A program made the translations under genes and the position numbers. The notes below the pieces were generated by a model that made no database searches, had not been told where the DNA came from, and saw only the letters and a program-made list of their open reading frames with translations. From Onishia taeanensis (lineage in GTDB: Bacteria; Pseudomonadota; Gammaproteobacteria; Pseudomonadales; Halomonadaceae): 64,000 nucleotides of DNA. The stretch is taken from assembly GCF_900100755.1 (NCBI RefSeq), contig NZ_FNCI01000011.1, positions 1 through 64,000 on the forward strand. The letters run 5' to 3'. This document shows positions 39,736-47,758 of the stretch, one piece after another. Within the stretch, counting starts at the first letter, position 1; every line of letters starts with the position of its first letter.

Positions 39736-41205
39736 CTATGACGCCGGGCTGATACGCAGCCCGTGGCGCTGCATCTTGCGCACCACGCTTGGCTGACTGA
39801 TGCCCAGCCGTTCGGCGATGGCATAGCTGCTGCCAAGCTCACCGCACAGCGAGGCCAGAATGTCGCGTTCGATACGCGCCATGGCCTCCTTGAGCCCCTC
39901 GCCCTCGGCCAGCCGGCTCGCTTGCTCACCGGCGGCAGCTGGCCTGGCACCTATGCCGGGCGCAGTCGCCAGGCCCTCACTGACAGAGGGGTCGTTGACC
40001 GCCGCCAGGGCATCGCCCTCGGGCGTTGCGATCACCCGGCCCGCGGCAGAAAGCCAGGCGCGCTCCAGCCAGTTCTCAAGCTCGCGCACGTTGCCCGGCC
40101 AGTCGCGTCCCATCAGCTCCTGCCAAACGCCGCTGTCGAGAATCTTGTCGCCGCCATAGCGACGGTTGAGCTGCTTGAGCTGGCGCTCGACCAAGCCGGG
40201 AATATCCTCGCGACGCTCCCGCAGCGGCGGCAGGGTCACGGGAATCACGTTCAGCCGGTAGTAGAGGTCGAGCCGGAAACGGCCTTCCTCCACGGCCTCG
40301 GCCAGGTTCTGGTTGGTAGCTACCACCAGCCGGAAGTCGACCCGCCGCGGCGTGGTGTCGCCCAGCCGCATCAGGCTGCCGTCCTGAATCACCTTGAGTA
40401 GCTTGGTCTGCATGGCGAGCGGCAGTTCGCCGATTTCATCGAGGAACAGCGTGCCACCGGCCGCCTGCTCGAGGAGCCCCGCCTTGCCCTTGGGGTTGCT
40501 GCCGCTGAAGGCCCCCGGCTGATAGCCGAACATCTCTGACTCGAACAGGCTCTCGGGAATGGCGCCGCAGTTGACGTCGATGAAGGGCCCCTCGCCCCGC
40601 GCGCTCCAGCGGTGCAGTTGCCGGGCGAAGGCGGTCTTGCCGACGCCGGACTCGCCCAGCATCAGCACATTGGCATCGGTGGGGGCGACACGCTTGAGCA
40701 GCAGGGCGATTTCCTGCATTACGCTGCTGCGCACCTCCAGCACGCCCGCCAGGCCCGCCAGTGCCGGGTCCTGCTCGCCGGGAACCGCGCTCTCCCCGAC
40801 GCTGCGCTTGAGGTGGTCGCTGAAGCGCTGCTGCAGCAGGGCGTACTCCTCCTGCAGCAGTTGAAGGTCGGTTAAATCCATCGAGCGGCTGACCACGCAG
40901 GCCAGCCGCCCCTCGCTGAACACCGGATGTGCCTGGGCGACCACCCGCCGGCCGGTGCCGGTATGCTGCAGCAGCTGCGCCGGCTTGCCGGTGCGAATCA
41001 CCTCGAGACTCACCGACGGCTTGAGCACGCCCTGCTCGACCAGGGTCCGCACATTGCTGCCACGCAGTGCCTCGCAGGACATGCCATAGACGGCAGCGGC
41101 CCCTGGGCTTACATCCCGCACCTGGCCGCTGGCATCGACCACGAAGAAGTGATCATGGGCGGTATCGATGATGGTGCTGAGAATGGCACTGTCCAGCTCG
41201 CTCAT
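39736..41205 (-). CDS. PAS-containing sigma-54-dependent activator
   Basis: A 489-aa bacterial enhancer-binding protein. A PAS-like sensor domain lies at about 10-112, a short coiled linker at about 113-135, and the AAA+ domain has Walker A GESGVGKT (184-191) and Walker B GTLFLDEIGE (251-260). A C-terminal Fis-type HTH ends the protein (about 455-485, YAIAERLGISQPSVVRKM). The sigma-54 contact loop reads GAFSGS (231-236) where GAFTGA is the norm. No receiver domain is present, so a small ligand rather than phosphorylation is the likely signal. The ATG at 41205 has a GGAGGG site. It is divergent from the guanidinobutyrase operon, which starts with a -24/-12 promoter. Confidence 0.88.
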   Translation of the reverse strand: MSELDSAILSTIIDTAHDHFFVVDASGQVRDVSPGAAAVYGMSCEALRGSNVRTLVEQGVLKPSVSLEVIRTGKPAQLLQHTGTGRRVVAQAHPVFSEGRLACVVSRSMDLTDLQLLQEEYALLQQRFSDHLKRSVGESAVPGEQDPALAGLAGVLEVRSSVMQEIALLLKRVAPTDANVLMLGESGVGKTAFARQLHRWSARGEGPFIDVNCGAIPESLFESEMFGYQPGAFSGSNPKGKAGLLEQAAGGTLFLDEIGELPLAMQTKLLKVIQDGSLMRLGDTTPRRVDFRLVVATNQNLAEAVEEGRFRLDLYYRLNVIPVTLPPLRERREDIPGLVERQLKQLNRRYGGDKILDSGVWQELMGRDWPGNVRELENWLERAWLSAAGRVIATPEGDALAAVNDPSVSEGLATAPGIGARPAAAGEQASRLAEGEGLKEAMARIERDILASLCGELGSSYAIAERLGISQPSVVRKMQRHGLRISPAS

Positions 41206-41225
41206 GAGACGCCCTCCGGCGATAC

Positions 41226-41287
41226 ATTGTTGAATCAACGATACGACAATGCATCAACACAGCCCGCCAGGCAATGCATAACTGCAT
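41226..41287. promoter_or_regulatory. Candidate enhancer (UAS) region between the activator and gbuA
   Basis: Several dyads cluster here: GTTGA-A-TCAAC (41229-41239), TTGTTG-N11-CGACAA (41227-41249), and ATGCA-N4-TGCAT (41274-41287); ATGCAT also recurs at 41249. They lie roughly 45-105 bp upstream of the -24 box, where sigma-54 activators bind. Confidence 0.5.
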
Positions 41288-41327
41288 CATGGGCAACTCA
41301 ACTCGTTGAAATTCAATGACATAAAAG

Positions 41328-41344
41328 TTGGCACGTTTCCTGCT
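41328..41344 (+). promoter_or_regulatory. Sigma-54 (-24/-12) promoter of the guanidinobutyrase operon
   Basis: TTGGCACGTTTCCTGCT matches the consensus TGGCACG-N4-TTGCW, with the invariant GG (41330-41331) and GC (41342-41343) exactly 10 bp apart. The predicted start is near 41355, giving a leader of about 130 nt before the gbuA GTG. Confidence 0.85.
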
Positions 41345-41486
41345 CTACTACTCCCTATAGAGAGGCGCCTGACCGTCACGACGCGCCAGGACGCTTTGCA
41401 AGGTCTTTTGAACAAGGACGGACTCGCGACCAGGACGCCTTACGCGAGAAGCCTTGACTACCGACACCAAGAACAAGGAGCAGGAC

Positions 41487-42437
41487 GTGAGCGACTTCAA
41501 TCAGCCATTGGGCGGCAATGACATGCCACGTTTCGGCGGCCCGGCCACCATGATGCGGCTGCCGACCCAGGAAACCGCCGCCGGCCTCGACGCCGCCTTC
41601 ATCGGCATTCCGCTGGATATCGGCACCTCGAACCGCCCCGGTGCCCGTCTGGGGCCGCGTCAGATTCGCGACGAGTCCCGCATGCTGCGCCCCTACAACA
41701 TGGCGACTCGCGCGGCGCCCTTCGACAGCCTGCAGGTCGCCGATATCGGCGATGTGCCGATCAACACCTTCCACCTGCCCAAGAGCATGGACATCATCAG
41801 CGACTTCTACGATGAGGTGCTCGCCCACGGCTGCGTGCCGCTCACCCTGGGCGGCGACCACACCGTGACGCTGCCGGTGCTGCGCGCCATTGCCAAAAAG
41901 CACGGCCCGGTGGGGCTGATCCATATCGACGCCCATGCCGACGTCAACGATCACATGTTCGGCGAACCCATCGCCCACGGCACGCCGATCCGCCGCGCCC
42001 AGGAAGAAGGCCTGCTCGACAGCCGCCGCGTCGTGCAGATCGGCCTGCGCGGCACCGGTTATTCCGCCGAGGATTTCGACTGGTGCCGCGACCAGGGCTT
42101 CCGCGTGGTCACCGCCGAGCAGTGCTGGCACAAGTCCCTCGAGCCGCTGATGGCTGAGGTACGCGAGCAGATGGGCGATGGCCCGGTGTACATCACCTTC
42201 GACATCGACGGCCTCGACCCGGCCTTCGCACCGGGCACCGGCACCGTGGAAGCGGGCGGCCTGACCATGCCCCAGGGCATGGAGATCGTGCGCGGCGCCC
42301 GCGGCCTCAACGTGGTCGGCGGCGACCTGATGGAAGTCGCGCCGCCCTACGACACCAGCGGCAATACCGCGCTGATGGGCGCCACCCTGCTTTACGAAAT
42401 GCTCTGCGTGCTGCCGGGCGTCATGCATCGCGACTGA
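41487..42437 (+). CDS. gbuA: Guanidinobutyrase (4-guanidinobutanoate amidinohydrolase)
   Basis: A 316-aa ureohydrolase that splits 4-guanidinobutyrate to GABA and urea. The protein closely resembles Pseudomonas aeruginosa GbuA as I recall it, including the N-terminal QPLGGNDMPRFGG and the closing LCVLPGVM. Manganese ligands of the arginase family are intact: H125 (GGDHT), D148, H150 and D152 (DAHADVND), D239 and D241 (DIDGLDP). The start is GTG 41487, preceded by AAGGAG at 6 nt; an in-frame TTG at 41454 lacks a site. First gene after the sigma-54 promoter. Agmatinase activity is an alternative, but the decarboxylase and dehydrogenase nearby favour guanidinobutyrate. Confidence 0.92.
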   Translation: MSDFNQPLGGNDMPRFGGPATMMRLPTQETAAGLDAAFIGIPLDIGTSNRPGARLGPRQIRDESRMLRPYNMATRAAPFDSLQVADIGDVPINTFHLPKSMDIISDFYDEVLAHGCVPLTLGGDHTVTLPVLRAIAKKHGPVGLIHIDAHADVNDHMFGEPIAHGTPIRRAQEEGLLDSRRVVQIGLRGTGYSAEDFDWCRDQGFRVVTAEQCWHKSLEPLMAEVREQMGDGPVYITFDIDGLDPAFAPGTGTVEAGGLTMPQGMEIVRGARGLNVVGGDLMEVAPPYDTSGNTALMGATLLYEMLCVLPGVMHRD

Positions 42438-42471
42438 CGGCTCAGGCTTCAAGGCACCCCACGACTGACCC

Positions 42472-42491
42472 GGCCAGCGACACCGCTGGCC
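42472..42491 (+). repeat. Intra-operon hairpin between gbuA and the YjiH-like gene
   Basis: GGCCAGCG-ACAC-CGCTGGCC is a perfect 8-bp stem in the 116-bp spacer. There is no T-run, so mRNA stabilisation or partial termination is more likely than full termination. Confidence 0.55.
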
Positions 42492-42553
42492 ATCGGGCCT
42501 GAATCACGCACTACACACCCTAAGCCCAATACAACTCCAATAGGGAATACCTC

Positions 42554-43939
42554 ATGTCTTCATCACTAGACGCGACCGACGAGATTGCCACCGATCCCGA
42601 ACCGATAAACCGCCGAGGGCTGCTGAAGTTTCTAATCCCCTCGCTGCTGGGGGTCGGCCTGTTCCTGGTGCCGTTTTCGGTCAACGACACCATCAATATC
42701 GGCATGGGCCTGATGGCCGACGGCCTGAAGGCGGCACTGGGCGATACTCTGCCGGCCATCGCGGTGTTCGTGCTCTGCCTGTCGGTGGTGCTCACCGCCG
42801 TGGTCAAGTTCGGCAAGCCCGCTTGGGGCCAGCAGGGCATCGGCAAGGAGCTCTTCGATGTAGCGCCGCTGTGGTTCGCCATGCGCGGCCTCGGCGCGCT
42901 GTTCGCGCTGATGACCTACTTCCAGGTCGGCCCTTCCTTTATCACCGCCGCCTACACCGGTGGGGTGATGCTCAACGACCTGGCGCCGGTCCTGCTGACG
43001 TTCTTCTTCTTCGCGGCCATTCTGCTGCCACTGCTGGTCGACTTCGGCTTCATGGAGTTCATCGGCAGCCTGGTGCGCAAGCCGTTTAGAATGATCTTCG
43101 GCCTGCCCGGTCGCAGCGCCATCGACGCTACGGCTTCCTGGATGGGGTCGGGCACCGTTGGCGTGCTGATCACCACCCAGCAGTACGAGCAGGGCTACTA
43201 CAATCGGCGCGAAGCGGCGGCCATCGCCACCAACTTCTCGATCGTGTCGATCGCCTTCGCGCTGCTGGTGACCAGCTTCATCGGCATCAACCACCTGTTC
43301 GTGCCGTTCTATCTGACCGTGGTGGTGTCGGGGCTTATCGCGGCGATCATCGTCCCGCGCCTGCCGCCGCTGTCGCGCAAGGCAAACACCTACCATGAGC
43401 CGGTCGGCTGCCAGATCGCCGAAGAAAGCACCGGCGACATGGGCCTTTTCCGCTACAGCCTGAGCATCGCCGTGGCTCGCGCCGAAACGGCACCCGGCCC
43501 CCGCGCGCTGGTGCGCGTTGCGCTCTTCAACGTCGCCGATATCTTCCTCGGCCTGCTGCCGCTGGTGATCGCGATTGGCACCGTGGCGCTGGTATTCGCC
43601 GAATTCACGCCGCTGTTCACCTGGCTCTCCTACCCGATGGTGCCGGTGCTCGAGTGGCTGCAGATTCCCGATGCCGCGGCCGCCGCACCGGCAACGCTGG
43701 TGGGCTTCGCCGATATGTTCCTGCCGGCGGTGCTGGCCAAGGACATCGACAGCGAACTGACCCGCTTCGTGATCGCCTGCCTGTCGCTGACCCAGCTGAT
43801 CTACATGTCGGAAATCGGTGCCCTGCTGCTCAAGTCGAAGATCCCGCTGAAGCTCTGGGAACTGGTGGTCATCTTCCTGCTGCGTACCGCCATCACCCTG
43901 CCGATCATTGCCTTGATCGCCCACGTCTTCGTCTTTTGA
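42554..43939 (+). CDS. YjiH-family membrane protein with nucleoside-recognition (Gate) domains
   Basis: A 461-aa inner-membrane protein with about ten hydrophobic segments. It carries the YjiH/nucleoside-recognition (Gate) type pattern twice, around residues 180-250 (PGRSAIDATASWMGSGTVG) and 375-430. No member of this group has a well-established substrate known to me. Its place between gbuA and the 2-ketoarginine decarboxylase suggests movement of arginine, a guanidino acid, GABA or urea across the membrane, but this is inference. Confidence 0.72.
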   Translation: MSSSLDATDEIATDPEPINRRGLLKFLIPSLLGVGLFLVPFSVNDTINIGMGLMADGLKAALGDTLPAIAVFVLCLSVVLTAVVKFGKPAWGQQGIGKELFDVAPLWFAMRGLGALFALMTYFQVGPSFITAAYTGGVMLNDLAPVLLTFFFFAAILLPLLVDFGFMEFIGSLVRKPFRMIFGLPGRSAIDATASWMGSGTVGVLITTQQYEQGYYNRREAAAIATNFSIVSIAFALLVTSFIGINHLFVPFYLTVVVSGLIAAIIVPRLPPLSRKANTYHEPVGCQIAEESTGDMGLFRYSLSIAVARAETAPGPRALVRVALFNVADIFLGLLPLVIAIGTVALVFAEFTPLFTWLSYPMVPVLEWLQIPDAAAAAPATLVGFADMFLPAVLAKDIDSELTRFVIACLSLTQLIYMSEIGALLLKSKIPLKLWELVVIFLLRTAITLPIIALIAHVFVF

Positions 43940-43950
43940 GGAGTGCTGAC

Positions 43951-45570
43951 ATGACCTGTGCCGAGCTGCTCATCGCCCTGCTGCGCGACCGTTACGGCGC
44001 CGATACCGTCTTCGGCATCCCCGGCGTGCATACCGTCGAGCTCTACCGGGGCCTCGCCGACAGCGGCCTGCGCCACATCACGCCGCGCCACGAACAGGGC
44101 GCCGGCTTCATGGCCGACGGCTATGCCCGCGCCACCGGCAAGCCCGGGGTCTGCTTCATCATCACCGGCCCAGGCATGACCAATATCGCCACGGCGATGG
44201 GCCAAGCACTGGCGGACTCGGTGCCGATGCTGGTGGTCTCGAGCGTCAATCGCCGCGACACCCTGGGGCGCGGCCAGGGGCGGCTGCACGAGTTGCCAAG
44301 CCAGCAGCAGCTGCTGGCCGGCGTCGCCCGTTTCAGCCATACCCTGCTCGATCCGGCGGCCCTGCCGGAGGTGCTGGCCCGGGCCTTCGCAGTCTTCAAT
44401 GGCATGCGCCCGGGGCCTGTGCATATCGAGATTCCCATCGATCTGTTCGATGCCGAGGTGTCGGCGCCCACCCAGTGGAGCGCCCCAGCCATTCATCGCC
44501 CGGCACCGGACCCCGCCGGGCTCGCCACCGCCGCTGCCTGGCTGCATGACGCCAAGCGTCCGCTGGTACTGCTGGGCGGTGGCTGCGTCGCGGCACCCGA
44601 GGCGGCCCGCGCGCTGGTCGAGCGCCTGGATGCGCCAACCGTCACCACCATCAACGCCAAGGGGCTGCTGGGGAACGGCGATGGCGCATCGCCCTCGCCA
44701 CGCCATCCGCTCGATCTGGGGGCCAATGCCGCCCTGCCCGCCGTGCGCGAGCTGGCCCATGATGCCGATGTGATTCTCGCCATCGGCACCGAACTCGGCG
44801 AGACCGACTACGATGTGGTGTTCGACGATGGTTTCCTGCTGACGGGCCGGCTGATCCGGGTCGATCTCGACCCCGAGCAGCTGGTGCGTAACCAGTCGCT
44901 CTCCCTTGGCCTGATCGCCGATGCCGGCGCCACTCTCGAAGCGCTGCTGGCCCACTTCCCGACGGCCCTGTTGCGTCAGGGACAGGTGCGCACCGCCGCG
45001 GCGCTGGAAGCCCTGGCGCTGCCCCTGGACCCGGCGTTCGCGCCCTTCGTGCCCTTGTTCGACACCCTGAACGAGGTGATGCCCGAGGCGATCCTCGTCG
45101 GCGACTCCTGCGCGCCGGTCTACGCCGCCAATCATCTGGTCACCAAGTCCGAGCCGCGGCGCTTCTTCAACGCCTCGACAGGCTACGGCACCCTGGGCTA
45201 CGGCCTGCCCGCGGCCCTCGGCGCCAAGCTGGCTCGCCCGGACCTGCCGGTGGTGGCGATGGTCGGCGATGGCGGCGTGATGTTCACGCTCTCAGAAATT
45301 GCCACCGCCGTAGAGGAGCGCCTGCCGGTGGTGATTCTGCTGTGGCACAACGGGGGCTACGAGGAGATTCGTCGCTACATGGCCGCCAACGGCGTCACCC
45401 CGATCGGCGTCAACCTGCATGCTCCCGAGTTTCAGACCCTGGCCAATGGCTTTGGCTGCCTATCCACCCGGGTCGAGGATCCTGCAAGTCTCGCCAAGGC
45501 CCTGGCGCAGCGCCCCGAACAGGGCCCCTTGCTGATCGAGATAGATGCCCATCGCTGGTCCACCGGCTGA
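43951..45570 (+). CDS. aruI: 5-guanidino-2-oxopentanoate (2-ketoarginine) decarboxylase, ThDP-dependent
   Basis: A 539-aa thiamine-diphosphate enzyme. In the P. aeruginosa arginine transaminase pathway AruI decarboxylates 2-ketoarginine to 4-guanidinobutyraldehyde. Visible features are the catalytic Glu in RHEQGAGFMADGYAR (E48), the central domain (about 190-340) and the diphosphate-binding motif GDGGVMFT (439-446) ending near N467. GAGGAG precedes the ATG, which is 11 bp after the upstream stop. The flanking guanidinobutyrase and aldehyde dehydrogenase support AruI over a general acetolactate synthase-like role, though substrate choice is not read from residues. Confidence 0.85.
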   Translation: MTCAELLIALLRDRYGADTVFGIPGVHTVELYRGLADSGLRHITPRHEQGAGFMADGYARATGKPGVCFIITGPGMTNIATAMGQALADSVPMLVVSSVNRRDTLGRGQGRLHELPSQQQLLAGVARFSHTLLDPAALPEVLARAFAVFNGMRPGPVHIEIPIDLFDAEVSAPTQWSAPAIHRPAPDPAGLATAAAWLHDAKRPLVLLGGGCVAAPEAARALVERLDAPTVTTINAKGLLGNGDGASPSPRHPLDLGANAALPAVRELAHDADVILAIGTELGETDYDVVFDDGFLLTGRLIRVDLDPEQLVRNQSLSLGLIADAGATLEALLAHFPTALLRQGQVRTAAALEALALPLDPAFAPFVPLFDTLNEVMPEAILVGDSCAPVYAANHLVTKSEPRRFFNASTGYGTLGYGLPAALGAKLARPDLPVVAMVGDGGVMFTLSEIATAVEERLPVVILLWHNGGYEEIRRYMAANGVTPIGVNLHAPEFQTLANGFGCLSTRVEDPASLAKALAQRPEQGPLLIEIDAHRWSTG

Positions 45571-45643
45571 GGGTCTCGATCTGTAAGGCTGCATGGCATC
45601 GACAGATCCCGTTTCACCCCAACTCTTGATAAGGACAACAACA

Positions 45644-46960
45644 ATGAGCCAATCCTCGTCACCCTTCGGCCAGGACACCCTGGCCGCCGATAACGTCGAA
45701 CGCAGCCTGGGCATGCCCGGCACCTTCGCCCTGTGGCTGGGTGCCAATGTGGTGGTCACCACCATCCTTACCGGCATGCTGCTGGTGCCTGACCTGAGCT
45801 TTCAGCACGCCATGCTGCTGGTGCTGATCGGCTCTGCGGTCGGCATCATCCCGCTGGTGCTAATCGGCCTGATGGGCCAGCAGACCGGCATGACCACCAT
45901 GGTGCTGGCGCGCGGCACATTCGGGCGACTGGGGGCGATGTTCCCGGCCTGGGTCAACCTGTTCGCGCTGATCGCCTGGAGCTGGATCCAGGCGCTGCTG
46001 GCCGGCATGAGCCTCGACTATGCCGTCTCGAGCCTGACCGGCTATTCCAACGTCGCGCTGTTCACGGTGCTATGCGAGGCACTGGTGGTAATGATCACCC
46101 TGCGTGGCCACCTGGGCATCGAGAAGGCGGAAAAGCTTGCCGCGGTGCTGATGCTGCTGCTGTCCGGGGTGGTGGTGTTCGCCTTGGCCCGCAACTACGA
46201 CCTTCCCTCGATCACCGACATGGAAGCGACGGGCGCCCTCGGTGCCGGTGTGGCCTTCGATATCATCATCGCCACCGCCTTTTCGTGGATTCCGCTGGCC
46301 GCCGACTACAACCGCCACTGCCGCTCGCCCAAGGCCGCGGTCATCGGCACCTGGGCCGGCTATGTCACCGCCACCCTGATCGCCATGGGCCTTGGCGCCA
46401 CGGTCTCGGCCTTGTCGGTCTCGATCGGCTTCCCGCAGACCTATGACCCGACCCAGCTGCTGAGCAGCTTCGGCTTCGGACTGCCCGCCGCCCTGGTGAT
46501 CTTCTTCTCGGTGCTGACCACCAACGTGATGTGCGTCTACAGCGCGACCCTGTCGTACATGAGCGTGCGCACCCAGAGCCCCTTCTGGAAGCCGGCCCTG
46601 ATCATCGGCGTCATCTCGGTGCTGGGCTCGCTGATTCCTGGCATCCTCGACCAGTTCCAGACCTTCCTGCTGATTATCGGCAGCGTCTTCATCCCGGCCT
46701 TCTCGCTGATGATCGTCGACTACTTCCTGGTCGACCGCGACCGCTACACGCCCAAGCACCTGATCACGGACGCCGCGACCCTGCCGGCGATCAATCCGCA
46801 GGCGCTCGGCTGCTACGTGGTCGGGGCGGTTCTCGCCTACTACTGGAACTGGGTCGCGCCGCTGAGCTTCGGCGCATCGCTGCCGGTATTCGTGCTAACT
46901 GGGACGCTCTACTTCGTCATCAGCAAGCTGTCCAGGCGCCAGCAGAAGGCCCGCGCATGA
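45644..46960 (+). CDS. NCS1-type cytosine/purine permease-family transporter
   Basis: A 438-aa twelve-helix transporter of the nucleobase:cation symporter-1 family (CodB-like). An early helix reads GANVVVTTILTGMLL and the conserved SWIPLAADYNRH stretch lies near residue 225. NCS1 members carry nucleobases, hydantoins, allantoin and other small nitrogen compounds. Here the substrate is probably a guanidino compound or another cyclic nitrogen compound fed to the neighbouring enzymes. AAGGAC lies before the ATG. Its stop overlaps the hydrolase start (ATGA). Confidence 0.82.
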   Translation: MSQSSSPFGQDTLAADNVERSLGMPGTFALWLGANVVVTTILTGMLLVPDLSFQHAMLLVLIGSAVGIIPLVLIGLMGQQTGMTTMVLARGTFGRLGAMFPAWVNLFALIAWSWIQALLAGMSLDYAVSSLTGYSNVALFTVLCEALVVMITLRGHLGIEKAEKLAAVLMLLLSGVVVFALARNYDLPSITDMEATGALGAGVAFDIIIATAFSWIPLAADYNRHCRSPKAAVIGTWAGYVTATLIAMGLGATVSALSVSIGFPQTYDPTQLLSSFGFGLPAALVIFFSVLTTNVMCVYSATLSYMSVRTQSPFWKPALIIGVISVLGSLIPGILDQFQTFLLIIGSVFIPAFSLMIVDYFLVDRDRYTPKHLITDAATLPAINPQALGCYVVGAVLAYYWNWVAPLSFGASLPVFVLTGTLYFVISKLSRRQQKARA

Positions 46961-47706
46961 GTTCAACGTCCTCGCGCCTCGAGCGCATCGCGCCGGATCA
47001 GTGGTATCGCACCCAGCGCCTGAGTGATGGCATCACCCTGATCGACGAGCCTTGGATCAAGCCGTTCTTCCGCTGCAATATCTGGCATGTCCGAGGACGC
47101 GACCGCGATCTGCTGGTGGACTTCGGCCTGGGTGCCGTGCCCCTGCGCCGGCATGTCGCGCTGCTCGCCGAGCACGACCTGGTCGGCGTGGCCAGCCACA
47201 CCCACTTCGATCATATCGGGGCGGCCAGCGAGTTCGACTGCTGCCACGTGCATGCCGCCGAAGCCGATATCCTCGCCGCGCCGGATAACGCTCGCACCCT
47301 GGCCGATGCCTTTCTCAACGATGAGATGTTCGACGCCCTGCCTCCGGCGCCCTATGCCCACAGCGGCTATCGCATCCCAGTACCACCCAAGATCGCCCAC
47401 CTCGAAGATGGCGACGTCATCGACCTGGGCGACCGACGCTTCGAGGTCATTCACACGCCGGGCCATTCGCCCGGCGGCATCGCCCTTTGGGAAGCCGCCA
47501 CCGCTACCCTGATCTCCGGTGACCTGGTCTATGACGGCCCGCTGATCGAGGACGCCTGGCACAGCAATCTCGCTGACTATGCCGCCAGCATGCGGCGCCT
47601 GCGCGCCCTGCCGGCCCGCACCGTTCACGGCGGCCACTTCCCGAGCTTTTCTGGCGAGCGGCTGAACGCCATGATCGACGACTGGCTTGCCCATCACGAT
47701 CAATGA
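46957..47706 (+). CDS. Metallo-beta-lactamase-fold hydrolase
   Basis: A 249-aa protein with the full MBL motif set: H81-T-H83-F-D85-H86, a later His in HTPGHSPGG, Asp in ISGDLVYDG and His in HGGHFPSF, enough for a two-metal site. MBL hydrolases open esters, lactones, lactams and thioesters. Coupled by ATGA overlap to the permease and followed by the aldehyde dehydrogenase, it may hydrolyse a cyclic or acylated intermediate; the substrate is unknown. No signal peptide is seen, so it is cytoplasmic. Confidence 0.83.
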   Translation: MSSTSSRLERIAPDQWYRTQRLSDGITLIDEPWIKPFFRCNIWHVRGRDRDLLVDFGLGAVPLRRHVALLAEHDLVGVASHTHFDHIGAASEFDCCHVHAAEADILAAPDNARTLADAFLNDEMFDALPPAPYAHSGYRIPVPPKIAHLEDGDVIDLGDRRFEVIHTPGHSPGGIALWEAATATLISGDLVYDGPLIEDAWHSNLADYAASMRRLRALPARTVHGGHFPSFSGERLNAMIDDWLAHHDQ

Positions 47707-47758
47707 CCTCTCGCCCCACCTCTCTAGACCCATCTCTCGACTTATGACGGAGCGCGTC

